From contig JBDRKQ010000077.1 of NCBI GenBank assembly GCA_043813895.1, positions 1 through 64,000 on the forward strand: DNA of 64,000 nt, in the 5' to 3' direction. Of the stretch, positions 17,432-29,000 are shown one piece after another; the stretch's first letter is position 1; the number at the start of each line of letters is the position of its first letter. The notes below the pieces were generated by a model. That model was not told where the DNA came from. It saw only the letters and a program-made list of their open reading frames with translations, and did no database searches. The DNA is from CAZTAR01 sp043813895. Lineage in GTDB: Bacteria; Planctomycetota; Phycisphaerae; UBA1845; UTPLA1. The position numbers were made by a program, and so were the translations under genes.

Positions 17432-20400
17432 ATGGTTCAGCACGAGACGACAACGCCCTTTGTTCACCTCCACTTGCACACGCACTACAGCCTGCTCGAC
17501 GGTGCGATTCGAATCCGCGAGCTGGTGAAGACGGTGAAGAAGATGGGTATGCCCGCGGTCGCAATCACGGATCACGGGAACATGTTTGGTGCGATCGCAT
17601 TCTACGAGGCCGCGATGCGTGCGGGAGTGAAGCCGATCATTGGCATGGAGGCGTATGTCGCGCCCGGAGACCGGCGGAGTCGGGATGCCAAGGGGATCAG
17701 CGAGGCCAGTTATCACCTGCTGCTATTGGCGATGAACACGGCGGGATATCAGAACCTGTTGAAACTCACGTCGATCGGGTATCGCGAGGGCTTCTACTAC
17801 CGACCGCGGATCGACCGGGAGGTCTTGGCCGCGCATCACGAGGGTCTGATCTGCTCGACCGCCTGCCTCGGTGCGGAAGTTCCGCAGGCGCTGCTTCGGA
17901 AGGACCGGGCGGCGGCGGAGTCCATCTGCGATTGGTATCTCTCCTTGTTAGGCACGGAGCGGTTTTTCATCGAGTTGCAGGACCACGGCCTCGAAGAGCA
18001 AAAGATGATCAACCCGGAGCTGATCGAGATCGCCGACCGCAAGGGCGTGGGGCTGATCGTCACGAACGATGCCCACTATCTGACGCGCGACGACGTGGAG
18101 GCACACGACGTGCTGTGCTGCATCTCGACGCGCGCGCTTCAGAGCGATGAGAGTCGGTTCAAGTTCCCGGGCGACCAGTTCTACCTCAAGACGCCCGACG
18201 AGATGGCGTCGCTGTTTCCAGACCGCGCCGAGGCGATCTCCAATACGGTGGCGATCGCCGATCGGTGCAACGTGGATCTGGATTTCAAGCAGCGTCACAC
18301 GCCGGTGTATCACCCACCGGAGAACCAGAACGCGAAAGCGTTTCTCCGGAAACTGGTGTATGAAGGCGCCGCGGAGCGCTACGGGAAAGTCACCGATGAA
18401 ATCCGGGAACGCATCGACTACGAGTTGGAAGTCATCCGGAGCAAGGGGTTTTCGAGCTATTTCCTGATCTGCTGGGACTTCGTCCATTACGCACGCGCGC
18501 ACGGGATTCCATGCGGGGCGCGTGGCAGCGGGTGCTCGTCGATTGTGGCCTATTGCCTGCACCTGTCGCAGCCTGATCCGTTGCGCTATGGCCTGTATTT
18601 CGAGCGATTCATGGACCCGGATCGGGACGAAATGCCCGACATCGACATCGACATGTGCCAGGACGGCCGGGAGCAGGTGATCCGGTATGTCCGCGAGAAG
18701 TACGGGCACGTGGCACAGATCATCACGTTCGGCACGCTGAAAGCACGCGCGGTAATCCGTGACGTTTGTCGCGTGCTGGGCGTTCCGCTGTCCGAGGCGG
18801 ACCGCATCGCGAAGCTGGTCCCGGAAGAGCTTCGAATGACACTCGATCGCGCGCTCAGCCAGGAACCGGCTCTGAAACGGCTGTACGACGAGGACGATCG
18901 CGTTCGCAAGGTGATCGACATCGGTCGACGCCTGGAGGGACTGGCGCGAAACACCAGCATCCATGCCGCGGGAGTGGTGATCGCGGACCGGCCATTGGAC
19001 GAGTTGTTGCCTCTGTACAAGCCGGCGGATTCCGACGCCATCATGACGCAGTACGAGGGGACGACCGTCGAGAAGGTCGGTCTATTGAAGATGGACTTTC
19101 TGGGCCTGCGTACGTTGAGCGTGCTGGCGAGGGCACGTGAACTGGTGGAGCATCACCACGGTGTGAACGTGGACTTGGACAAGCTCGACCTCACCGACGA
19201 GAAGGTGCTCTCGCTCTTCGCAACCGGGCAGACGCGGGGGATGTTCCAGTTCGAGTCAGGCGGAATGCGTGACGTCCTGATGAAGATGCGGCCGAACCGC
19301 ATCGAGGACCTGATCGCAGCGAATGCCCTCTACCGCCCGGGGCCGATGGTCAACATCGATGCGTACGTTGCAAGAAAGCACGGTGAGTCGTGGAGCACGC
19401 CGCACAAGATCATGTCGGAGGTGCTGGAGGAGACTTACGGGATCATCGTCTATCAGGAGCAGGTCGCGCGGCTTGCCATCCAGTTGGGCGGCATCGAGAG
19501 AAAGCGGGCGTTTCGGCTGGCAAAGGCCATCAGCAAGAAGAAGACGGCCATGATCGAGGCCGAGCGAGAGCCCTTCATCGAGGGGGCGGTGGCCCACGGC
19601 GTGGACGCGGCGGTCGCGGAGGAGGTATTCAACCAGATTCTGCCGTTCGGGGAATACGCATTCAACAAGGCCCACTCGACGGGTTACGCACTCGTGGCGT
19701 ATCAGACCGGCTACATGAAGGCGTACTATCCCGTGGAGTTCATGGCGGCACTGTTGACGTACGAAATGGGAGACACGAACAAGGTCGTCGAGTACCGTGA
19801 AGAGTGCCAACGTCTTGGCATCAATGTGAAGCCGCCCGACGTGAACACGAGCAAGGCGGACTTTACGCCCGTCCGGCCCAAGGAGAAGGACTCTCAGCCG
19901 TTCCTGCGGTTCGGCCTGGCCGCGATCAAGGGTGTCGGGCGAAAGGCGGTCGAGAAGATCATGGAGGCTCGCGAGCAGGGGGGGCCTTTCGAGAGCCTCT
20001 TCGATTTCTGTGAGCGCGTTGATCTGACGACCGTGAACCGCGGCGTCGCCGAAGCGTTGATCAAGGCCGGCGCGTTCGACACCACGGGTGCGATGCGCAA
20101 GGCGCTGGTCGAAGTGCTGGACAACGCGTTGCAGGCCGGCGCGGCCACCCAACGCGATCGCGAATCCGGACAGATGAACATGTTCGGAGCCTTTAGCGAT
20201 AGCGGGCCCCCACCGACGCCCGCGATTCCGACGGAGGAATGGAACGAGGCGGAGATGCTCGCGAATGAGAAGGCGGTGCTCGGTTTCTACGTCACGGCCC
20301 ACCCGCTGACCAAGCACGTGAACACGCTGGAGCGGTTTGCCTCAGTGGACTGTGCCGACATCGGCCGGCTCTCCGATGGCACCGAAGCCGTGCTCGGCGG

Positions 20401-20971
20401 CATGATCACGCGCGTTCGCGCCGTTACGACCAAGACCGGCCGCAATGCGGGCTCGAAGATGGCCGTGCTGACGTTCGAGGACCTCAGCGGCACGGTTGAG
20501 GCAGTGGTTTTCAGTGAGGAGTTGGAGAAGAACCGCGCGATGGTCCGGCCCGACGAGATTCTGTTCGTGCGAGGCCAGGTGGATCGGCGGCGTGAAGAGC
20601 CGTCGCTCCGCGTGTCGGAGATGATTCCGCTGGAAGAAGGCGCGGCGAGGCTGGCGGACGCGGTGATCATCCGGCTTCGGGGCAAGAGTGCCGATGCCGA
20701 TGTGCTGGCCAAAGTGAAGGAGGCGTGCGAAGCGCACAGAGGGGACCGCCCGTTGTTCATTCACGTACATTCGACGGGCGACATGACGACAATCGTCCGC
20801 TGCCCCGCGGAACTGGGCGTGCGGCCCGACCGGAAATTCGTCTCGGCGATTGAATCGCTGGTGGGCGAAGGTTCGGTGGACGTCGTGGGCCCGCGCAGGA
20901 TCGTGGCACGGCGGCCGGCGATCCGGCAGAGCGCGGCGAAGGGCGATTCGGCACTCGCGCTCACCCCATAG
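17432..20971 (+). CDS. dnaE: DNA polymerase III alpha subunit
   Basis: This is a 1179-residue replicative polymerase. The N-terminal PHP domain starts HLHLHTHYSLLDG, with ITDHGNMFGA following. The catalytic aspartates are seen as PDIDID (Asp403, Asp405) and KMDFLGL (Asp555), matching the positions expected for the DnaE group. Thumb and finger regions, a helix-hairpin-helix segment (FGLAAIKGVGRKAVEKI, about residue 830) and a C-terminal OB fold (GGMITRVRAVTTKTGR, about 985-1065) follow. The length fits DnaE1-type enzymes. ATG 17432 is preferred over ATG 17414 because GGAG lies 8 bases upstream. Confidence 0.97.
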   Translation: MVQHETTTPFVHLHLHTHYSLLDGAIRIRELVKTVKKMGMPAVAITDHGNMFGAIAFYEAAMRAGVKPIIGMEAYVAPGDRRSRDAKGISEASYHLLLLAMNTAGYQNLLKLTSIGYREGFYYRPRIDREVLAAHHEGLICSTACLGAEVPQALLRKDRAAAESICDWYLSLLGTERFFIELQDHGLEEQKMINPELIEIADRKGVGLIVTNDAHYLTRDDVEAHDVLCCISTRALQSDESRFKFPGDQFYLKTPDEMASLFPDRAEAISNTVAIADRCNVDLDFKQRHTPVYHPPENQNAKAFLRKLVYEGAAERYGKVTDEIRERIDYELEVIRSKGFSSYFLICWDFVHYARAHGIPCGARGSGCSSIVAYCLHLSQPDPLRYGLYFERFMDPDRDEMPDIDIDMCQDGREQVIRYVREKYGHVAQIITFGTLKARAVIRDVCRVLGVPLSEADRIAKLVPEELRMTLDRALSQEPALKRLYDEDDRVRKVIDIGRRLEGLARNTSIHAAGVVIADRPLDELLPLYKPADSDAIMTQYEGTTVEKVGLLKMDFLGLRTLSVLARARELVEHHHGVNVDLDKLDLTDEKVLSLFATGQTRGMFQFESGGMRDVLMKMRPNRIEDLIAANALYRPGPMVNIDAYVARKHGESWSTPHKIMSEVLEETYGIIVYQEQVARLAIQLGGIERKRAFRLAKAISKKKTAMIEAEREPFIEGAVAHGVDAAVAEEVFNQILPFGEYAFNKAHSTGYALVAYQTGYMKAYYPVEFMAALLTYEMGDTNKVVEYREECQRLGINVKPPDVNTSKADFTPVRPKEKDSQPFLRFGLAAIKGVGRKAVEKIMEAREQGGPFESLFDFCERVDLTTVNRGVAEALIKAGAFDTTGAMRKALVEVLDNALQAGAATQRDRESGQMNMFGAFSDSGPPPTPAIPTEEWNEAEMLANEKAVLGFYVTAHPLTKHVNTLERFASVDCADIGRLSDGTEAVLGGMITRVRAVTTKTGRNAGSKMAVLTFEDLSGTVEAVVFSEELEKNRAMVRPDEILFVRGQVDRRREEPSLRVSEMIPLEEGAARLADAVIIRLRGKSADADVLAKVKEACEAHRGDRPLFIHVHSTGDMTTIVRCPAELGVRPDRKFVSAIESLVGEGSVDVVGPRRIVARRPAIRQSAAKGDSALALTP

Positions 20972-20990
20972 AGCAGTCTGACAAAACAGC

Positions 20991-21016
20991 GTAGCGTCCG
21001 ACCCCCGTGTCGGACG
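20991..21016. repeat. Palindromic repeat, GTCCGAC variant
   Basis: GTAGCGTCCGAC, CCCCGT, GTCGGACG. It lies just after dnaE and shares the GTAGCG lead-in with family 1. Confidence 0.6.
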
Positions 21017-21081
21017 TCAAACGCAGCGTCAGCCCGCGCGGCCGGCCGAAGATGTGAGAGCCCTCTCGCCGAGAACAACCG

Positions 21082-21099
21082 CGCGGACTGAAGTCCGCG
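21082..21099. repeat. Perfect 8-bp palindrome
   Basis: CGCGGACT, GA, AGTCCGCG. A compact hairpin just upstream of the ECF sigma gene, in a 155-base gap filled with repeat sequence. Confidence 0.55.
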
Positions 21100-21126
21100 G
21101 CTCTTCGATCGCACGGGTTTGCATTG

Positions 21127-21750
21127 ATGGACGAGAAACAGCGTTGCGACCAGATCCGACAAGCCGTCGAGGGCGACGGTGACGCCCTGCAACGTCTGAT
21201 CGTCGAGTACCACGCGCCATTGCACGCCACAGTGGAACGCCGAATGAGCGCCGCCCTGCGCCGGCATGTCGGCCCGGATGACATCCTCCAACTCGCCTAC
21301 GTGGCGGCCTTCAAGTCGAGCGACCGCTGCTCTTTCGACGGACCGGGCGCGTTCTACAAATGGCTGGAGAAGATCGCGATCGATCAGTTGAAGAACGCGG
21401 CCCGCGATCTGCGCCGGGCGAAACGGGACATCCGGCGAAACCTGTCGCGATCGCCCACCGGAAATACATCCGCGTGTGATCTGGTTGGGCGACTGTCGTC
21501 GCCGCGCTCCACACCGAGCAGACAACTGTCAAAACGCGAAGCCTCGGCTGCGGCCGTTTCCTCCCTGGCAAGGCTCCCCGACCACTACCGCCAAGTCGTG
21601 CAGATGCGATTCTTGGAAGAGCAATCGGTCGCTGAGATCGCCGCCGAACTCGGCAAGTCGGAAGGTGCCGTCCACATGCTCATCAAGCGCGCCCTCGACA
21701 GGCTCGCGGAACTGATGGGCTCGATTTCTCGCTATCTCAGCGGGGTGTAA
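21127..21750 (+). CDS. ECF-type RNA polymerase sigma factor
   Basis: This 207-residue sigma factor has region 2 (residues about 15-85, with VGPDDILQLAYVAAF) and region 4 (about 148-200, with LPDHYRQVVQMRFLEEQSVAEIAAELGKS as the helix-turn-helix part). They are joined by an unusually long polar linker rich in Ser and Arg. No anti-sigma factor, kinase or membrane partner is adjacent, so its signal is unknown. ATG 21127 follows directly after an in-frame TTG at 21124. It lies 1.3 kb upstream of the synthase operon with one lipoprotein gene between, so a role there is possible but untested. Confidence 0.88.
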   Translation: MDEKQRCDQIRQAVEGDGDALQRLIVEYHAPLHATVERRMSAALRRHVGPDDILQLAYVAAFKSSDRCSFDGPGAFYKWLEKIAIDQLKNAARDLRRAKRDIRRNLSRSPTGNTSACDLVGRLSSPRSTPSRQLSKREASAAAVSSLARLPDHYRQVVQMRFLEEQSVAEIAAELGKSEGAVHMLIKRALDRLAELMGSISRYLSGV

Positions 21751-22129
21751 TTGGAGGCTATTGGGTAAATGGCGTCTGTTCGTGGCGATCCAGATCCAAT
21801 GGATGCTCTATCTCATGCGTCCGGGATTTGCCGATTCTGCTTTCCCCAGCAGCCACCCCTGTCGAATTCCCCAACAACCCTTGGCAATAAACGTGGTACC
21901 ATCGCAAAGGCCGGCGGGTCTCGTGGCTGAAAACGCACGTCCGGCTTCATTGTTCACCGCTTTGCCACGGACTGCCGATATCGGGCTCATCAGAGTGCGT
22001 CCCGCACGATTGCGCCGCCATCCCGCTCGAATAAGACGTTGCGCGAGATCATTGATCTAAGTCTCCTTCCATGTTATAAGTGTAAAAGGGCAGTCCTTCC
22101 GCGCAGGATCCCAAGCGGAGTGTGCTCCG
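21751..22129. other. Intergenic region upstream of the small lipoprotein gene
   Basis: This 379-base region has no credible gene; open frames are short and without ribosome sites. Its main feature is the well-formed promoter at 22052-22080. Confidence 0.5.
22052..22080 (+). promoter_or_regulatory. Sigma70-like promoter for the lipoprotein gene
   Basis: TTGATC and TATAAG are separated by exactly 17 bases, with the -10 box about 50 bases before the ATG. This is one of the best promoter matches in the window. Confidence 0.6.
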
Positions 22130-22699
22130 ATGATGTTCCGATCAAGCCAAGCTATCTCGGTGACTGGAGTCGCGGCCTGCCTGCTGTCGGCAGGTTGTTT
22201 CTTCTCAGATCCCTTCGCGTTCGTGCAGCCACCCCCCTCGCTCGCGCCAGGCAGCTACAGCGGCGAACTCACGATCGCTTCCACGACGAAACTCATCACC
22301 CCGGAAAAAACGATTGTGACAAATGAGCTGGTACTCACGTCCACATTCGTCGTCAACGTGGGAGAAGCCGGATTGCCGGAATCGGCGAGGGGACCCATCG
22401 CGGCAGGTGATCAGTTCTCCAGCATTATCGGGTCTTACCGCTTCACCTTCGACATCACGGAGGTACGCGCCGAGGAGAACCTTGTCACGATCGCGTACAC
22501 GGTCACCGGCACCTTTGAGGACGAGGACGCCCTTCCGCCTCTGCCCGCCTTGGAACTGCTGGGGAGTGGAATCGACACGTATTCATCGAACGGAGATAAT
22601 GAGGTTCTTTACACCCGCGACTGGGCGGTCAGCGGCGCAGTGGAAGGTGGCCGCACTGAACTTAACATGGGAGGCAGCGGCACGATTCGGCGATCTTGA
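22130..22699 (+). CDS. Small lipoprotein of unknown function
   Basis: This 189-residue protein has a signal peptide and a clear lipobox (CLLSAGC). The rest is a beta-rich exported domain (YSGELTIASTT, YRFTFDITEV, VTIAYTVTGTF), probably a small beta sandwich or barrel. It has its own promoter upstream. It precedes the giant synthase operon by 357 bases on the same strand but is probably a separate unit, because a second promoter lies in that gap. The start could be ATG 22130 or the adjacent ATG 22133. Confidence 0.7.
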   Translation: MMFRSSQAISVTGVAACLLSAGCFFSDPFAFVQPPPSLAPGSYSGELTIASTTKLITPEKTIVTNELVLTSTFVVNVGEAGLPESARGPIAAGDQFSSIIGSYRFTFDITEVRAEENLVTIAYTVTGTFEDEDALPPLPALELLGSGIDTYSSNGDNEVLYTRDWAVSGAVEGGRTELNMGGSGTIRRS

Positions 22700-23056
22700 G
22701 AGGAATCGATCGCCTGTTGCGCCGCGGAAAAGTTCGGCTTATCCCGTGCCCGATTCCAAACCAGATGGGCACGAAGCCCATGATTATCCGACATCATCGT
22801 CACTGATTAGCGACGCATTAGCGGACACGTCCAATTCTCGGGGCACCCCTTCGTGTGGCGTCAGTGAATCCCCTTCTCACGAGCAAGGACTCCATTTCTG
22901 AGTTGCCTAGGGGGCCGTGCCGAGGTAAAATGGTGCAGCTTAGGGCAGCCGAGATTCGCGATGGAACGCCAGCTCGTGTGTTACGGGCCATGCGCCTCGT
23001 GTATCTCGAAAACACATCCCGGCCGGGCCCATCTCAGGTAGAGGGGAGAGCCTTGT
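22700..23056. other. Upstream control region of the synthase operon
   Basis: This 357-base region has no convincing gene. A 7-bp stem (GGCGATC...GATCGCC, 22689-22714) overlaps the lipoprotein stop and might end that transcript weakly. A good promoter lies at 22903-22931, leaving a leader of about 120 bases before the first synthase gene, which starts after a GAGGGGAG ribosome site at about 23043. Confidence 0.55.
22903..22931 (+). promoter_or_regulatory. Candidate promoter of the synthase operon
   Basis: TTGCCT and TAAAAT are separated by 17 bases. The predicted transcription start is near 22938, about 120 bases before the ATG at 23057. The form is sigma70-like rather than an obvious ECF pattern. 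Confidence 0.55.
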
Positions 23057-26000
23057 ATGCCACCTGGAGTGCGAGAAGATCTCGTTCATGGGGACCGGAG
23101 CACACAGCGTGCGTCATTTGAGTTTTTCGTACTCTCATTAGGGGGAACCTGGGATGCAGCCTTGCCGATCGCTGCATCGCGCGCGGGCGCGGCGGGGCTC
23201 CTGGATCTCTCCCATCTCTCGGACGCATCAATTGCTCGCCGCCAAGTCGAACGGCTCGTTCGTCTCTCACGTGGGAAATACGGGATTGTCCTGGACGGCA
23301 GCGAGAATGAAGTCGAGGCGGCAGCGCTGGATGCTATCGGAAGCTGCGACTCGGTCGTCTTTGCGGCGAACCCCACGCCTGACCTCAGCACCCCGATTGC
23401 CCGGGCTCGCCGGATCGCCAGGCGGATAGGCGTCGTCTGCACGGACGGCCGACAGGCCTCCGCGGCGGCTCGCCTGGATGTCGATTTCGTCGTTGCCAAG
23501 GGACATGAAGCGGGCGGGCGCGTCGGGGACGAAACGAGCTTTGTTCTTGTCCAACGGTTGCTCGACGCGTTGGATCTGCCTGTGTTTGCCTGGGGCGGCA
23601 TCGGCCGGTCAACGGCTGCGGCCTGTCGTGTCGTGGGGGCTTCAGGCGTGCTGCTGGACTGGCAACTGGGCCTGACTCGGGAATCGCCGTTGCCCGGCCG
23701 CCTGAAGAGGATAATAGCGGCTATGGATGGCAGCGAAACGACTGCCCTGCCATGTGGCGACGCAGGGCTGTTTCGTGTTCTCGACTTGCCCGGAGAGGAT
23801 GTGCAACGCCGACTCGACAGCGCCAAACGACAACTGGGAGACAAGGCGTGGGCCAGCCTTCCAGCATTGAACACAGCCATCGCGCAGCTGATGTCGCCGC
23901 ACGAGACGTCAGGCCGACTGTGGCCCGTCGGGCAGGATGCCGCGCTTGCATCTGCTGTCTCGCGCCCGGGTGAACCCGTCTCGAAGGTGCTGTCGCGTCT
24001 GCGATCCGAGATGGAACGGTGTTTCACCGGTTGCGTCACGTCACGGCTGGCTGCCGAGGGCGCTCCTCTCGCTCAGTCACACGGGACGACATACCCAATA
24101 GTCCAGGGGCCGATGACGCGGGTGTCCGACGTTCCCGAGTTCTGCGAGGCCGTTGCGAAAGCGGGCGGCTTGCCCTCGCTGGCCCTGGGCGTCATGGGCC
24201 GCGAAGAAGCGTTGTCCCTGTTGCGCCAGACGAGCGAGCTTCTGGGAGATCGGCCGTGGAGCGTCGGCATTCTCGGTTTCATCGACGAAGAAGTTCTTCG
24301 CGAGCAGTTTTCCGCGATCCGCGAAGTTCGGCCGCCGTTTGCGATCATTGCCGGTGGGCGCCCGGATCAGGCTGCGCTGTTGGAGGCGGAAGGCATCCGG
24401 AGCTACCTGCACGTGCCGTCGCCGGAACTCCTGCGCCAGTTCCTGGCGGAGGGCGCGCGGCGGTTTGTGTTTGAAGGCCGCGAATGTGGGGGGCACGTCG
24501 GCCCCCGAACTTCGTTTGTTCTGTGGGAATCCCAGGTCCGCGTACTCCTGGAAGCGAACCTTTCGGACGAAGATGCTGCGCTCGTTCATGTCCTATTCGC
24601 CGGGGGAATCCACGACGGGCGCAGTGCCGCGACGGTATGCGCCGCAGCGCAGCCTCTTGCGGCTCGTAACATGAAGGTCGGGTTCCTGATGGGCAGTGCT
24701 TACCTCTTCACGCGGGAAATCGTGCGAAGTGGGGCACTCCTGCTTTCGTTCCAGGAGATCGCGCTGGAGTCGGATCAGACCGTGTTGGTCGAGTCCGCGC
24801 GCGGCCACGAGATACGAATCGCACGGACAGACTACGCCCAGGAGTTCCAGGCCGCAAAGCGCAAGTTGGAGATGGAGAGTCGGCCGGCCGGCGAGATTCG
24901 TGACTCTCTCGAGCGTATGAACTTGGGTAGATTGCGGGTTGCATCCAAGGGCGTCAAGCGCGCTTCGAGCACCTCAGAGACCGAGGGGAGCTTCGGCGTC
25001 CCGCCGGTCGAAGAGCAACTGGAACAAGTGGGCGTATCCGAGCGGCGGCGCACGGGTATGTACATGATGGGCCAGACAGCCGCATTACGGGATTGCGTGG
25101 CTTCTATCGCGTCGTTGCACGACGAGGTGTGCAACGGCGCGATAGCGCACCTGGAATCGCTTGAGGTTCTACCCGCAGAAGCCGTTCTATCCGCCGGCCC
25201 CGGCCGGGAGCCGTTCGACATTGCCATCGTCGGCATGTCGTGCCTGCTGCCGGGCGCTTCCGACTTGGATTCGTACTGGCACAACATCCTCACCTGTCAT
25301 GATGCGATCGGCGAGGTTCCACCGGAGAGGTTCGACATCGATCGGTGGTATGACGCTGCCGGCGGACAGGGCAACAAGACGAACAGCCGGTGGGGTGGTT
25401 TTATCGACGAGATCACCTTCAACCCGCTTCGATTCGGGATTCCACCGGCGGCATTGAAGAGCATCGAACCGATGCAGCTTCTCGCCCTGGAGGTTGTCGA
25501 TCGCGCGCTGCGGAACGCCGGCTACGCCGACGACAACCCGTTGCGAGACAGGACCAGCGTGATCTTGGGCGTGGGCGGCGGCCTTGCTGATCTGGGCGGA
25601 CAGTATCTCTTCCACGCGATGGCCCCGCACTACATGGACCGTCCCGACAAAGCCCTGATGGACCAACTGCCCGAGTGGACCGAGGACAGCTTCCCGGGAA
25701 TCCTGCTCAACATTGTCGCGGGCCGAATCGCGAACCGATTCAATTTCGGCGGCGTGAACTATGTCGTGGATGCGGCGTGCGCGTCTTCCCTGGCGGCCGT
25801 GTACCAGGCTTGCGGCGAGCTTGCCCATGGTACGAGTGACATGGTGATCACCGGTGGATGCGAGACTGTGCAGACACCGTTGGGATATGTCTGCTTCTCC
25901 AACACGGGAGCCCTGTCATCGCGGGGGCGATCGCGGCCTTTTGACGAGAGTGCGGACGGGATTGCCATCAGCGAAGGCGTAGCGGCGCTCGTACTCAAGA

Positions 26001-29000
26001 GAAGAGAAGACGCCGAGAGGGACGGTGACCGAATCTTCGCTATCATACGCGGAGTCGCCGGGGGCTCGGACGGCCGCAGCAAGGGCTTGACTGCTCCGCT
26101 TGCCAACGGCCAGGCCCGGGTCATCAGACGGGCATACGAGCAGGCAGGCTTCAGTCCCGCCACGCTCGGCCTCATCGAGGCGCATGGCACGGGGACCGAG
26201 ATCGGTGACGTGACGGAGTGCCAGGCAGTACTCAGTATCCTAGCGGCTGACTCCGCTGGACCGCAGAGCATCGCGATAGGCAGCGTCAAGTCGATGATCG
26301 GCCACACGCGCGGTGCGGCAGGTGCTGCTGGGCTGATCAAAGCGTCGCTCGCCCTGTATCACCGCGCGCTGCCGCCAACCATGCACGTCGAGAAGCCCAA
26401 TTCGAAAGCGGGACTCGTTGACGGCCCCCTCTACGTCAATAGCGAAGTGCGCCCGTGGATACGCGGCGAGGTTCCGCGCCGGGCCGGTGTCTCGGCGTTC
26501 GGATTCGGAGGCAGCAACTTCCACGCCGTATTGGAAGAGTACGAAGGGGATGCCTGCCAGAATATCGCGGAAACACCGGGCATGCAGCAGGTGGCTGAGC
26601 TGTTCACGTTCAGCGCCCAGTCTCGTGACGAGCTTGCCGACCAGGTTCGGAGCTTCCACCGCATCGCCGATGAGCGAGACGGCGAGAAGAAACGGCCCGA
26701 ATTGGCTGACCTTGCGATCGGCCTGCATCGCCGTCACCGACGTGCGAGCGGTGACCACCGGGCGGCCGTCGTTGTGTCATCTCTCGCTGATCTTCGCGAA
26801 AAGCTCGCCCTGCTGTCAGGACGACTACCGGCGCGGGGCGAACAGGAAGGCCGACCACTGCCGGCCGGTGTTCATCTCTCCTGTTCACCGACCGTCGCGG
26901 ACGGAAAGATCGCATTCCTGTTTCCTGGCCAGGGCTCGCAACACCCCGGCATGTTACGAGATCTCGCAGTGTCCTTCTCAGAAGTACGCCAGTGTTTCGA
27001 ACGTGCTGACGGGGTCCTTGCGGGCGTGCTGGATCGCTCTCTGAGCAGTTTCGTGTTTCCGCCTCCCTCCTTCGACGAGAACACCCGCAAAGCGGCCTTC
27101 AGCGCATTGAAGCAGACGGATGTTGCCCAGCCGGCGCTGGGAGTCTGCGGATGTGCAATGCAACGTGTGCTGTCATGCCTCGGTGTCAGGCCCGACATGG
27201 TGGCGGGGCACAGCTACGGCGAACTCGTCGCGCTGCACGTGGCGGGATGCTACGACGAAGAAACACTCTACAGGCTGTCCTCCGCCCGAGGTCGGGCCAT
27301 GGCGGCAGTCGGGAGGAAGCCCGGAGCGGACGCCGGCGGGATGAGGGCGGTCGGCGCGAGTGAACAGGACGTCCGCAAGGCGCTCGGCGATTGTGATTCG
27401 GTCTGGTTGGCCAACGTCAACGCGCCGGCGCAGACGATCATCAGTGGGACTGGACCGGGACTCGAAAAAGCACGCGACACTCTGAAAGCCGCGGGCCTGG
27501 CAACGGTGTCGGTACCGGTCGCGTGTGCGTTCCACAGTCCGCTGGTCGCGCCGGCTCGAGAGGAGTTGGTCGATGTCCTTGGGCAAACAGCCTTCCAGCC
27601 CCCGCGGCTTCCAGTCTTCAGCAACGTGACGGCCGCAGAGCATCCGGCGGACGTGGACGGCTGTCGTCATCTTCTCGCCGAACAGTTGACACATCGTGTT
27701 CGATTCATGGAGCAGATCGAGGCGATGTACGAGGCAGGGGCTCGCGTGTTCATCGAGGCCGGTCCCAAGAGTGTTCTATCGAGGCTTGTTGATCAGATTC
27801 TGGGGGACAGGCCCCATCTCGCGCTGGCGACGCAGCCGGGCAAGGAGCACGGCTTCAGGGAACTACTCACCGCGTTGGCCACGCTTCACGCAAACGGAAT
27901 CGACCTGGAACTGGAGCGCCTCTTCGAGGGGCGCCGCGACACGGGACCGGAGAAATCAGAAGTTGACACCGGCCAGGAGTCTTACCTCTGGCGGGTTGAT
28001 GGGGGACACGCGCGACCAGCCTCGCAGCCGCGCCGGAAAACGATGGGACCTGCACGCATGAAGCAACCTGATGGCGAATCCACTCCACCCAGGACGAACG
28101 AGGCCGCGGCTGAACCTGTTGCCTGTAGCGGCCGACGCCACCGTCGGCCGGGGGACCGAGACTTGGAGCCCGTGGCGAACGATCTCCCGCCGCTCGCGGT
28201 GGATCACGACGGTCTCTCGGAAGACGACGTTGCGATGATGGCGGGATTCCAGGAGACGATGCGGCAGTTCCTGAGGACACAGCAGGCCGTGATGGAAGCG
28301 TTCCTCGGCGCATCCCCGCACCCCGCTTCGGCTCGGTCGGCGCAGCCCGCCGAAACGGCGCGTGACGAGACGCCAATGGTCGCGCCCGTCGAGGAACTGG
28401 CAGCGGCCGCCGCCCCTATCGGCCGGGGGCCGGAGCAACCGGAGGCGCTTGCCAGCACCGAGTCGCTTGAAGAACAACTCACCGCAATCGTCAGCGAACG
28501 AACGGGCTATCCCCCCGACATGTTGGATCCCGATGCGGACCTGGAAGCAGACCTGAGCATTGATTCAATCAAGCGCGTGGAGATCGTGGGCAGATTCAGG
28601 CGCAGCATTCTGCCCGATCTCGAAGAGCCCCCCGCGTGGTACATGGAACGCATGGGCGAAGCTCGCACGCTTCGAGAGTGTATTGAGTGTATTCGTGAAC
28701 TCATCGCGAGCGAGGGCGGTGACAACACCCCAGTCGAGACACAGGCTGCGGTGACTGGTTCGGCGCCGGCCGCCGAGATCGACCTCGAGGAGCGGCTGCG
28801 AGCACTGATCTCCGAACGGACCGGCTACCCGCCGGAGATGCTCACACCGGATACCAACCTGGAGGCGGATCTGAGCATCGACTCGATCAAACGTGTCGAG
28901 GTGATCGGCCTCTTCCGCCGCTCCGTCCTGCCTTCTCTTGCGGAGCCGCCGTCCTGGTACATGGAGCGTATGGGGCGCGTGACCACAATGCGCGAGATAT

